DNA from: Dehalococcoidia bacterium
GTDB lineage: Bacteria > Chloroflexota > Dehalococcoidia > SZUA-161
Reading direction: 5' to 3'
Assembly: GCA_014859215.1 (NCBI GenBank)
Contig: JACUUS010000147.1
Coordinates: forward strand, 1-5,653
Length of the DNA stretch: 5,653 nucleotides
Translations under genes and position numbers: made by a program
The notes under the pieces: generated by a model
What the model was told of the DNA's origin: nothing
The model's input: only the letters and a program-made list of their open reading frames with translations
Database searches by the model: none
In this document: positions 1 to 5,574 of the stretch, piece by piece
How positions within the stretch are numbered: position 1 is the stretch's first letter
Layout: the number at the start of each line of letters is the position of its first letter

Positions 1-2
1 TG

Positions 3-308
3 AAATCGATCTCAACTGATATCAGGTTAAAGAAGAAGACGCTGCCCGTGGTTTATTTGCTCGAGAAAGCGAGAGGCGCCGCAAGTGCCCATTTGCTGGA
101 GATCTATCAAAAGGATCTTCTGGACAACGAAGATGTGCATTTTGTACTCGACCTTATGAATTCGCTGGATGCTCACGGCCATGCCCGGGAAGTCAGCAGG
201 AAGTTCCTGAAGCAGGCCCTTGCGGAGCTGGACCGGATCAGTCTTTCGACGGCAGCCAGGGAAGAACTCCAGGCAGTGGCGACTTTTCTCCTCGAGCGCG
301 AGTCATAA
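3..308 (+). CDS. Polyprenyl (isoprenoid) diphosphate synthase, C-terminal part; 5' end outside window
   Basis: Trans-polyprenyl diphosphate synthases extend an allylic diphosphate with isopentenyl diphosphate units to make the chains of quinones, carotenoids or lipid carriers. The reading frame is open from the first bases of the window, so the gene begins upstream; a GTG at base 48 is inside the gene and is not its start. The visible 101 residues begin KSISTDIRLKKKTLPVVY, matching the conserved segment just after the second Asp-rich motif (family pattern GKxxxxDxRxxKxTLPxxY). A helical tail follows, with the typical ending of small repeated Leu/Ala helices (KQALAELDRI, then ELQAVATFLLERES) to a TAA stop. 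Both DDxxD motifs lie outside the window, so product chain length cannot be judged. The KKKTLPVVY form resembles synthases of Chloroflexota and some Gram-positive anaerobes, from memory. The gene is on the same strand as the next unit but separated by 204 bases containing a promoter, so it is probably a different transcription unit. Confidence 0.85.
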   Translation, partial: KSISTDIRLKKKTLPVVYLLEKARGAASAHLLEIYQKDLLDNEDVHFVLDLMNSLDAHGHAREVSRKFLKQALAELDRISLSTAAREELQAVATFLLERES

Positions 309-512
309 TCTCTCTCAGGAATAGAGTACTCAAAGAAAGAATCACGCCGGGCTTGCTTGAAAGGGTGCTCACTCCGTTCCTCTCCCAGCCTTCTTATGAC
401 GTACCTGCCCGGTTGCGAAGTACAGATCGTCCGGACAGCGCCTCCGTAGACCCCATCGACGGCCCATTGTATAATTTGAAGTGTCGGATGCGATTCCTGG
501 AAAGGGCTCATC
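309..512 (+). other. Intergenic region upstream of the cooC-pgk-apgM-tpiA-miaA unit
   Basis: This 204-base gap has no convincing gene. Short open frames cross it on both strands, but their translations are rich in Arg/Ser/Pro and look like no protein family. A sigma70-like promoter sits near its right end (447-475). Two 8-base perfect palindromes occur, gagtactc at 324-331 and gtccggac at 429-436; the second lies just upstream of the -35 box and could be an operator half, but a single short palindrome is weak evidence. No stem followed by a T-run was seen after the prenyl synthase stop, so the terminator of that gene is not identifiable. Confidence 0.6.
447..475 (+). promoter_or_regulatory. 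Predicted sigma70-type promoter for the cooC-led operon
   Basis: A perfect consensus -10 hexamer TATAAT lies at 470-475. Exactly 17 bases upstream is TAGACC at 447-452, which matches the TTGACA -35 consensus at four of six positions. Initiation would be expected near base 482, leaving a leader of about 30 bases before the ATG at 513. The match is seen in the sequence; activity is inferred. Its position after the prenyl synthase gene and just before the first gene of a tightly packed run makes it the natural promoter for that run. Confidence 0.6.
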
Positions 513-1307
513 ATGCTCAAAATCGCGATAACAGGCAAGGGAGGCGTTGGCAAGACTACCCTTTCGGCGCTCCTGGCGAGGACCTACGCCGCCGATGGGA
601 ACACTGTCCTGGCAATCGATGCCAACCCCGACGCCAATCTGGGGACGGCCCTGGGCATATCTGAGGAAGATCTCGCCCATATTACGCCGATAGCGCAAAT
701 GGAGGAACTCATCCACGAGCGTACCGGCGGCAAGCCCGGGACAGTTGGCGGAATCTTCAAACTCAACCCCAGGGTTGACGATATCCCTGAGAGGTTCTCG
801 ATTGCCAGAAACGGGGTAAGGCTGCTGGTAATGGGAACAGTCAAGAAGGGGGGCAGCGGATGCCTCTGCCCGGAAAGCGCGCTGCTCAGGAACCTTCTTA
901 CCCATTTGCTGCTCAGGACCAAAGAAGTAGTTATTCTGGATATGGATGCTGGAATTGAACACCTGGGTCGAGGAACGGCAGGCGCAGTCGACGCTTTCAT
1001 AACAGTGGTCGAGCCGGGAAGGAGAAGCATAGAGACAGCGAAGGCGGTCAAGAGACTGGCGGCGGATATCGGGATTAAGAAATGTTACGTCGTCGGGAAT
1101 AAGGTCAGCAGCGATGCCGACAGGCAGTTCATACTCGAAAGCCTTCCCGACTTCGAAATCCTGGGTTTCCTGAACCACAACTCTCGGATAGCCGAGGCGG
1201 ACCGCAAAGGAATTAGCCCTTACGATATTGACAGCCAGGTGGCGGCCGAAATTAAGCCGATCAAGGAGAGGCTTGATACTATATTTATCCGGGGGGAGCG
1301 CAAATGA
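513..1307 (+). CDS. cooC: CooC-type nickel-enzyme maturation ATPase (CO dehydrogenase accessory protein)
   Basis: This is a MinD/SIMIBI-class P-loop ATPase of 264 residues, close to the usual CooC length of about 250-265. CooC proteins hydrolyse ATP in the cytoplasm to help insert nickel into the C-cluster of CO dehydrogenase; the related AcsF serves acetyl-CoA synthase. Visible motifs are the deviant Walker A GKGGVGKTT (residues 8-16, with signature Lys9), the switch I segment IDANPDANL (35-43), a Cys-x-Cys pair GCLCPE (Cys117 and Cys119) that in CooC binds metal at the dimer interface, the switch II/Walker B-like DMDAGIEHLGRG (143-154), and the base-recognition motif GNKV (195-198). The CxC pair separates it from MinD, ParA and NifH. 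The start is the only good ATG, 6 bases after GGAAAGGG (499-506). It overlaps pgk by four bases. No CO dehydrogenase gene is in the window, so the client is inferred; AcsF or another Ni-enzyme client is the main alternative. Confidence 0.85.
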   Translation: MLKIAITGKGGVGKTTLSALLARTYAADGNTVLAIDANPDANLGTALGISEEDLAHITPIAQMEELIHERTGGKPGTVGGIFKLNPRVDDIPERFSIARNGVRLLVMGTVKKGGSGCLCPESALLRNLLTHLLLRTKEVVILDMDAGIEHLGRGTAGAVDAFITVVEPGRRSIETAKAVKRLAADIGIKKCYVVGNKVSSDADRQFILESLPDFEILGFLNHNSRIAEADRKGISPYDIDSQVAAEIKPIKERLDTIFIRGERK

Positions 1308-2494
1308 AAAAGAAGACAGTGCGGGATATTGCTCCCGAGGGAAAAAGGGTGCTTGTTCGTGTGGATTTCAATGTTCCCATGGTCCCCGGGTCCGGCGAGA
1401 TCAGTGATGACAGCCGTATACGAGCGAGCCTGCCCACAATTAAGTACCTTCTGGACAGAAGAGCGAAAGTGATCCTTTCCTCTCACCTGGGCCGGCCCGA
1501 CGGCAAGATCGTAGAGGAAATGAGACTCGCACCCGTGGCGAGGCGCCTTTCGGAACTCCTTGGACGGCCGGTCAGGACCGCAAGTGACAGCATTGGACCG
1601 GAAGCCGAAAAGGCCGTGTCGGCAATGAACGAGGGCGACGTTTTGCTGCTGGAGAACCTGCGATTCCACCCGGAAGAGGAGAAGAACGATGCGGAGTTCG
1701 CCCGCGCACTCGCCGGCCTGGCGGACTTATATGTCAACGATGCTTTTGGCACAGCCCATCGCGCGCATGCTTCGACCACAGGTGTGACCCGGTATCTTCC
1801 CGCGGTGGCCGGGTTCCTAATGGAGAAAGAGCTTGAGTTCCTGGGCCGGGCCCTTTCAGAGCCGGCCAGACCCTTTGCGTCAATCGTGGGCGGCGCCAAA
1901 GTCGGGGATAAAATGAAGCTGCTCGAGAATATCCTGAAAAAAGTCGACTGCCTCCTCATAGGAGGTGGAATGTGCTCTACATTCCTGAAGGCACTCAGTT
2001 ATGAAGTCGGGAAGTCCACGGTGGAGGAAGACAAGCTGGAGTTCGCCAGGGGCCTGATCGACAAGTCGAAGCGGACCGGGGTCAAACTGGTACTTCCCTC
2101 GGACCTGGTTGTCGCGGACAGGTTTGACCGGGAAGCGGCGGCGAGGACAGTATCCGTTGCGGATATACCCAAAAGCTGGTACGTTATGGACATCGGCCCG
2201 CAAACCGTCAAAGATTTCGCGGCTGAGCTTCGCAAGTGCAGGACAGTAGTCTGGAACGGCCCCATGGGGGTCTTTGAGTTCAACAAGTTCCGGTCAGGGA
2301 CCGAGTCCATTGCCAGGGAACTCGCTGATCTCAACGCCACAACCATTATAGGAGGGGGTTCCACTGCACAGGCCGTGGAAGAGCTTGGGCTGGCCGAAAG
2401 AATGAGCCACGTGTCCACCGGAGGTGGGGCTTCGCTGGAGTTTCTGGAGGGCAAGACCTTGCCCGGGGTGGCCGCGCTTAACGATAAGGATTGA
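1304..2494 (+). CDS. pgk: Phosphoglycerate kinase
   Basis: Phosphoglycerate kinase interconverts 1,3-bisphosphoglycerate + ADP and 3-phosphoglycerate + ATP in cytoplasmic glycolysis and gluconeogenesis. At 396 residues it is full length. The N-terminal, 3-PG-binding domain carries RVDFNVP (19-25), SRIRASLPTI (37-46), SHLGRP (60-65), ENLRFHPEE (117-125) and NDAFGTAHRAHAS (145-157). The C-terminal nucleotide domain carries GGAKVGDK (196-203), GGGMCSTFL (220-228), DIGPQT (296-301), WNGPMGVFE (317-325), GGGSTAQAV (350-358) and STGGGASLEFLEGK (371-384). In well-studied enzymes the fourth residue of the GGGD(S/T) loop is an Asp that coordinates nucleotide magnesium; here it is Ser353. All other signature segments are intact, so I expect an active enzyme. 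The ATG overlaps the cooC stop as ATGA, with GGGGGGAG (1291-1298) 5 bases before it, which supports translational coupling and this start. Confidence 0.97.
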   Translation: MKKKTVRDIAPEGKRVLVRVDFNVPMVPGSGEISDDSRIRASLPTIKYLLDRRAKVILSSHLGRPDGKIVEEMRLAPVARRLSELLGRPVRTASDSIGPEAEKAVSAMNEGDVLLLENLRFHPEEEKNDAEFARALAGLADLYVNDAFGTAHRAHASTTGVTRYLPAVAGFLMEKELEFLGRALSEPARPFASIVGGAKVGDKMKLLENILKKVDCLLIGGGMCSTFLKALSYEVGKSTVEEDKLEFARGLIDKSKRTGVKLVLPSDLVVADRFDREAAARTVSVADIPKSWYVMDIGPQTVKDFAAELRKCRTVVWNGPMGVFEFNKFRSGTESIARELADLNATTIIGGGSTAQAVEELGLAERMSHVSTGGGASLEFLEGKTLPGVAALNDKD

Positions 2495-2507
2495 CAGGTA
2501 ACCTGAA

Positions 2508-3713
2508 ATGCTGCCGCTGGACCGATTGAAAACCTTGACAAAAAGCACCCCTTCCAAAATCATTCTCGTTGTCATTGACGGCCTGGGAGGTCTGCCCAAC
2601 CCGCATACTGGAAAGACCGAGCTTGAGACGGCGTCAACGCCGAACCTGGACAACCTGGCAAGCAAGGGAATTTGCGGCTTCACCGAACCAATTTCTCCCG
2701 GAGTCACACCGGGAAGCGGACCGGGGCATCTCGGTCTTTTCGGCTATGATCCTCTCCAGTATTCGGTCGGCAGAGGTATTCTCGAAGTTGTCGGCATAGA
2801 CTTCGATGTGAAGAAAGGGGACGTAGCCGCGCGCGGCAATTTCTGCACCGTAGACAAGGGCGGCCTTGTGGTAGATCGAAGGGCGGGTCGCATATCGACC
2901 GAGAAAAGCGTCAGGCTGTGCGAATTGCTCAACAGCATACGGATTGACGGCGCGCAGTTCTATGTCCTGCCAGTTCGGGAGCATCGCTTCGCTCTTGTGC
3001 TCAGGGGTGAAGACTTTTCGGGCGACGTAAGCGATTCTGATCCGCAGGCGCTTGGAGTCCCTCCTTCGCCCATTGAGGGATCATCGCCCGGCGCGCAGAA
3101 AGTCGCCCACCTGGCGAACCGGTTTGTGGAGGAAGCGAAGAGAATCCTTAAACCCCATTATCCCGCTAACATGGTCCTGCTGCGCGGCTTTTCGCAGCAC
3201 CCTGACCTGCCGTCGATGGGTGAGATACTTAAACTGAAGCCCGCTGCTATTGCGGCCTATCCGATGTACCGCGGACTTGCCAGGCTGGCAGGCATGACCG
3301 CACTTGACACGGATACTGACATAAAAAGCGAATTCCAGACACTGGCGAGACATTACGATGGTTACGACTTCTTCTTCGTTCATATCAAGCCGACCGATTC
3401 CGCAGGAGAGGACGGCGATTTTGATCGCAAAGTCTTCGTACTCGAAGAAATTGACCGCCTGCTGCCGTTGATCACGGCTCTTGAGCCTGATGTGCTGGTG
3501 GTCGCCGGTGATCACTCCACTCCCGCCCTCCTGAGAGGCCACAGCTGGCATCCCGTCCCGGTCCTTCTATCCTCACCCTATTGCCGACCGGACACGGTCA
3601 AGGAGTTCTCTGAAGAAGCCTGCCTGGCCGGAGGACTTGGAAGATTGCCCGCCGTTGAGATAATGCCACTTGCCATGGCACATGCGCTTAAGCTCGAGAA
3701 ATTCGGCGCCTAG
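2508..3713 (+). CDS. apgM: Cofactor-independent phosphoglycerate mutase, archaeal type (ApgM family)
   Basis: This 401-residue protein belongs to the alkaline phosphatase superfamily and should interconvert 3-phosphoglycerate and 2-phosphoglycerate through a phosphoserine intermediate with two divalent metals. The N-terminus has VVIDGLGG (21-28, metal ligand Asp24) and STPNLDNLASKG (43-54). TPGSGPGHLGLFGYDP (67-82) contains the presumed catalytic Ser70. Near the C-terminus are KPTDSAGEDGDF (294-305), AGDHSTPALLRGHS (333-346, with Asp335, His336 and His345) and PVPVLL (349-354). Length and motif order fit ApgM rather than GpmI (about 510 residues) or GpmA. The residue four after Asp297, His in standard enzymes, is Glu301. 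The family also contains bacterial proteins annotated as putative homoserine kinases; the position between pgk and tpiA argues for the mutase. It follows pgk by 13 bases with only a weak ribosome-binding site (AGG at 2496-2498), so some dependence on upstream translation is likely. Confidence 0.88.
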   Translation: MLPLDRLKTLTKSTPSKIILVVIDGLGGLPNPHTGKTELETASTPNLDNLASKGICGFTEPISPGVTPGSGPGHLGLFGYDPLQYSVGRGILEVVGIDFDVKKGDVAARGNFCTVDKGGLVVDRRAGRISTEKSVRLCELLNSIRIDGAQFYVLPVREHRFALVLRGEDFSGDVSDSDPQALGVPPSPIEGSSPGAQKVAHLANRFVEEAKRILKPHYPANMVLLRGFSQHPDLPSMGEILKLKPAAIAAYPMYRGLARLAGMTALDTDTDIKSEFQTLARHYDGYDFFFVHIKPTDSAGEDGDFDRKVFVLEEIDRLLPLITALEPDVLVVAGDHSTPALLRGHSWHPVPVLLSSPYCRPDTVKEFSEEACLAGGLGRLPAVEIMPLAMAHALKLEKFGA

Positions 3714-3717
3714 GAGG
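3712..3717 (+). promoter_or_regulatory. Strong Shine-Dalgarno for tpiA overlapping the apgM stop codon
   Basis: AGGAGG at 3712-3717 is the best ribosome-binding site in the window. It begins inside the TAG stop of apgM (3711-3713) and lies 4 bases before the tpiA ATG at 3722. This fixes the tpiA start and suggests that tpiA is translated efficiently and independently, unlike apgM and miaA, whose sites are weak. Confidence 0.85.
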
Positions 3718-3721
3718 AAAC

Positions 3722-4483
3722 ATGCGTATACCGGTGGTAGCCGCCAATTTCAAGATGAATACAACTGTAGCGGAGGCTTTTGAGCTCGTTACCTCCATGA
3801 AGAAGAGGCTCAACCGGCTTTCAGGCGTGGAGAGGGTACTGTGCCCGCCGTTCATTTCGCTGGTCCCGGTCAAAGAGGTGATCAAGGGCACATCGATCAA
3901 GCTCGGTGCCCAGAACATGTTTTACGAGAGAAGCGGCGCCTTCACGGGTGAAATATCGCCGGTCATGCTCGCGCAGATCTGCGATTACGTGATCCTGGGA
4001 CATTCCGAGAGAAGAGCACGCTTCGGAGACACAGACGAGATAGTGAACAAGAAGCTCAAAGCCGCGCTTGCCTTCGGACTCGCTCCCATAGTGTGCGTTG
4101 GCGAGACTCTGGAACAGAACGAAGGTGGAGAGACAATAGAAGTGATTAACAGGCAGGTGAAAGCCGCCTTTGACGGGATCGATGCTTTCCGGGACACGGT
4201 AATAGCATACGAGCCCATCTGGGCCATAGGCACGGGAAAGGCCGCAAGAGGCGACCAGGCTAATGCCGTTATCCGGGTAATCCGCGGCGCCCTTTCAAAA
4301 TTATACGGGGACGACGCCGGGCAGACCGTGCGTATCCAGTATGGCGGGAGCGTCACTGCATCGAACATCGCCGAGTTCATTAGCCAGCCGGATGTAGACG
4401 GCGCCCTCGTCGGCGGGGCCAGCCTCAAGGCGGAGGAGTTCCTGTCCATCGTAGAGCAGACCGCGAAGATAAAGTCAACATGA
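3722..4483 (+). CDS. tpiA: Triosephosphate isomerase
   Basis: Triosephosphate isomerase interconverts dihydroxyacetone phosphate and glyceraldehyde 3-phosphate through a TIM-barrel active site, normally as a cytoplasmic dimer. At 253 residues it has the standard bacterial length. Motifs run in order: AANFKMN (7-13, catalytic Lys11), GAQNMFYERSGAFTGEIS (62-79), ILGHSERR (91-98, electrophile His94), VCVGETLE (124-131), the signature AYEPIWAIGTGKAA (162-175, base Glu164 and the closing loop 6), YGGSV (207-211) and the phosphate-binding DGALVGGASL (226-235). All three catalytic residues are present. Two deviations are small: Phe10 replaces the usual Trp of the NWKMN motif, and the loop 6 hinge ends Lys-Ala-Ala rather than Lys-Thr-Ala. 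The gene starts 8 bases after apgM behind a strong AGGAGG and ends overlapping miaA by ATGA. Confidence 0.97.
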   Translation: MRIPVVAANFKMNTTVAEAFELVTSMKKRLNRLSGVERVLCPPFISLVPVKEVIKGTSIKLGAQNMFYERSGAFTGEISPVMLAQICDYVILGHSERRARFGDTDEIVNKKLKAALAFGLAPIVCVGETLEQNEGGETIEVINRQVKAAFDGIDAFRDTVIAYEPIWAIGTGKAARGDQANAVIRVIRGALSKLYGDDAGQTVRIQYGGSVTASNIAEFISQPDVDGALVGGASLKAEEFLSIVEQTAKIKST

Positions 4484-5424
4484 AATTCCTTATCTCTATA
4501 GTAGGCCCGACCGCGGTAGGGAAGAGCAGCCTGGCGCTCGAGCTTTGCCAGGTGCTGGACGGCGAGATCATCAATGCGGACAGCCGCCAGGTTTACCGCT
4601 ATATGGATATCGGGACAGCCAAGCCCACACTCGAAGAGCAGGCCCTTGTTCCCCACCATCTAATAGACGAGGTGAAGCCCGACGAGGACTACAGCCTCGC
4701 TTTGTACCAGCAGCAGGCATTCACGGTGATAGATGATATACGGAACAGGGGGAAGACTCCCTTCCTGGTGGGAGGAACAGGCCTCTATATCCGGGCTGTA
4801 CTTGAACGCTGGCGCATCCCGCCGGTACCGCCCGATCCAGCGTTCAGGCAGGAACTCGAGAAAAGGGCACGCATTGGCGGCGCTCGGGAAATTTTCGAAG
4901 ATCTAAAGCGCGTGGACCCCTTGGGAGCTGAGAAAATCGATCCAAGGAACATCCGGAGAGTCATCAGAGCGCTGGAAGTGTCGCGTCGGGGAATCCCTTA
5001 CTCGCAGCTTCAGGTGAAAGAGCCTTTGATGGACTCCATATTGATCGGGCTGACTACCTGCAGGGAAGAGCTCTACAGGATTATAGACGAGCGCGTGGAC
5101 CGGATGATGGAAGCAGGCCTGCTGGAGGAGGTCAGAAGACTGATGACCATGGGGTACGGTCTGGAACTTCCCTCCATGTCCGGTCTCGGCTACAGGCAAC
5201 TTGGCATCTTCCTGAAGGGCGAGATAGAATTGCCGGAAGCGGTCAAGCAGATCAAGTTCGAGACACACCGGTTCGCACGCCAGCAGTACAACTGGTTCCG
5301 GCCTGGCGACAAGAATATCAACTGGTTCGAGAGAGGATCCCGGCTTTTCGAGGATGTAACGAGATTTGTCAGACAGTGTCAAATGGACAGCGAGGGTATT
5401 AGACTAACAACAGGGGCAGGCTAA
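4480..5424 (+). CDS. miaA: tRNA dimethylallyltransferase
   Basis: MiaA transfers a dimethylallyl group from DMAPP to N6 of adenosine 37 in tRNAs that read UNN codons, giving i6A, which stabilises codon-anticodon pairing. The 314-residue protein has the usual length and motifs: P-loop GPTAVGKSS (9-17), NADSRQVYRYMDIGTAKP (32-49, with the presumed catalytic Asp35), PHHLIDEVKPDEDYS (58-72), VGGTGLYIRA (97-106), IRRVIRALEV (158-167), PSMSGLGYRQ (231-240) and the C-terminal HRFARQQYNWFR (263-274), equivalent to the family's RQxxWFR end motif. The start ATG overlaps the tpiA stop (ATGA) and has no clear Shine-Dalgarno, so it is probably translated by re-initiation. A tail of about 40 residues after the WFR motif is normal. 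DMAPP use gives a loose link to the prenyl synthase gene at the left end, but that is not evidence of co-regulation. Confidence 0.96.
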   Translation: MKFLISIVGPTAVGKSSLALELCQVLDGEIINADSRQVYRYMDIGTAKPTLEEQALVPHHLIDEVKPDEDYSLALYQQQAFTVIDDIRNRGKTPFLVGGTGLYIRAVLERWRIPPVPPDPAFRQELEKRARIGGAREIFEDLKRVDPLGAEKIDPRNIRRVIRALEVSRRGIPYSQLQVKEPLMDSILIGLTTCREELYRIIDERVDRMMEAGLLEEVRRLMTMGYGLELPSMSGLGYRQLGIFLKGEIELPEAVKQIKFETHRFARQQYNWFRPGDKNINWFERGSRLFEDVTRFVRQCQMDSEGIRLTTGAG

Positions 5425-5425
5425 G

Positions 5426-5548
5426 ATGAAGCGGTTCTTCTATGGAGTAGTCACCGGTCTCCTGCTGCTGCCACTTCTATACGTTGCATGGGTGATGTGG
5501 AAGCGGCGCAGCGAGAATGTGGAATTTGACGAGACTGATTGGTTCTAG
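5426..5548 (+). CDS. 40-residue single-pass membrane microprotein, function unknown
   Basis: A small ORF begins one base after the miaA TAA, with an AGG-containing site (GGGGCAGG, 5413-5420) 5 bases before its ATG. Its 40 residues divide clearly into three parts: a short basic start (MKR), one hydrophobic stretch of about 22 residues (4-25: FFYGVVTG, then LLLLPLLYVAWVMW), and a basic stop KRR (26-28) followed by an acidic tail ending EFDETDWF. The composition is that of a single transmembrane helix with a charged tail; I do not recognise a family. Positive charges on both sides leave orientation open. Spacing, ribosome-binding site and amphipathic layout argue that it is a real gene at the end of the operon rather than chance. 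It could be a small regulatory or scaffold peptide, or a leftover of a longer membrane protein. Confidence 0.62.
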   Translation: MKRFFYGVVTGLLLLPLLYVAWVMWKRRSENVEFDETDWF

Positions 5549-5565
5549 CCCCGGGAAAGGGGGGC
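5548..5565 (+). promoter_or_regulatory. Short G/C hairpin covering the ribosome-binding site of the last gene
   Basis: GCCCC (5548-5552) can pair with GGGGC (5561-5565) around an 8-base loop GGGAAAGG, starting at the last base of the microprotein stop codon. The 3' arm and loop contain the G-rich Shine-Dalgarno of the gene at 5575, so the stem could limit its translation. No T-run follows, so it is not a classical terminator. Five G-C pairs are seen directly; any regulatory role is inference. Confidence 0.3.
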
Positions 5566-5574
5566 AAACGCGCT

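Noticed and set aside
48..308. Treating the GTG at 48 as the start of an independent 86-residue protein
   Set aside because: The same frame is open to the window edge and the residues before the GTG (DIRLKKKTLP) belong to the conserved prenyl synthase motif, so the gene is truncated by the window, not short.
312..326. Possible terminator hairpin after the prenyl synthase gene (ctct...agag)
   Set aside because: Four weak pairs and no T-tract; too little for a terminator call.
347..412. Inverted repeat ccgggc (347-352) / gcccgg (407-412) in the intergenic region
   Set aside because: Only six bases per arm separated by 54 bases; expected by chance at this GC content and not followed by a T-run.
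353..664. A 103-codon plus-strand frame running from the intergenic region into cooC
   Set aside because: The translation is Arg/Gly/Pro-rich and resembles no family; it overlaps the true cooC frame and simply reads it out of phase.
369..1178. A 269-codon open frame on the minus strand across the cooC-like gene and its upstream region
   Set aside because: It lies opposite a gene with clear CooC motifs, its translation has no recognisable family pattern, and such long antisense frames are common in GC-rich coding DNA.
3985..4659. A 224-codon minus-strand frame across tpiA and the start of miaA
   Set aside because: It is antisense to two certain genes and its sequence is a typical low-information mirror of codon bias.
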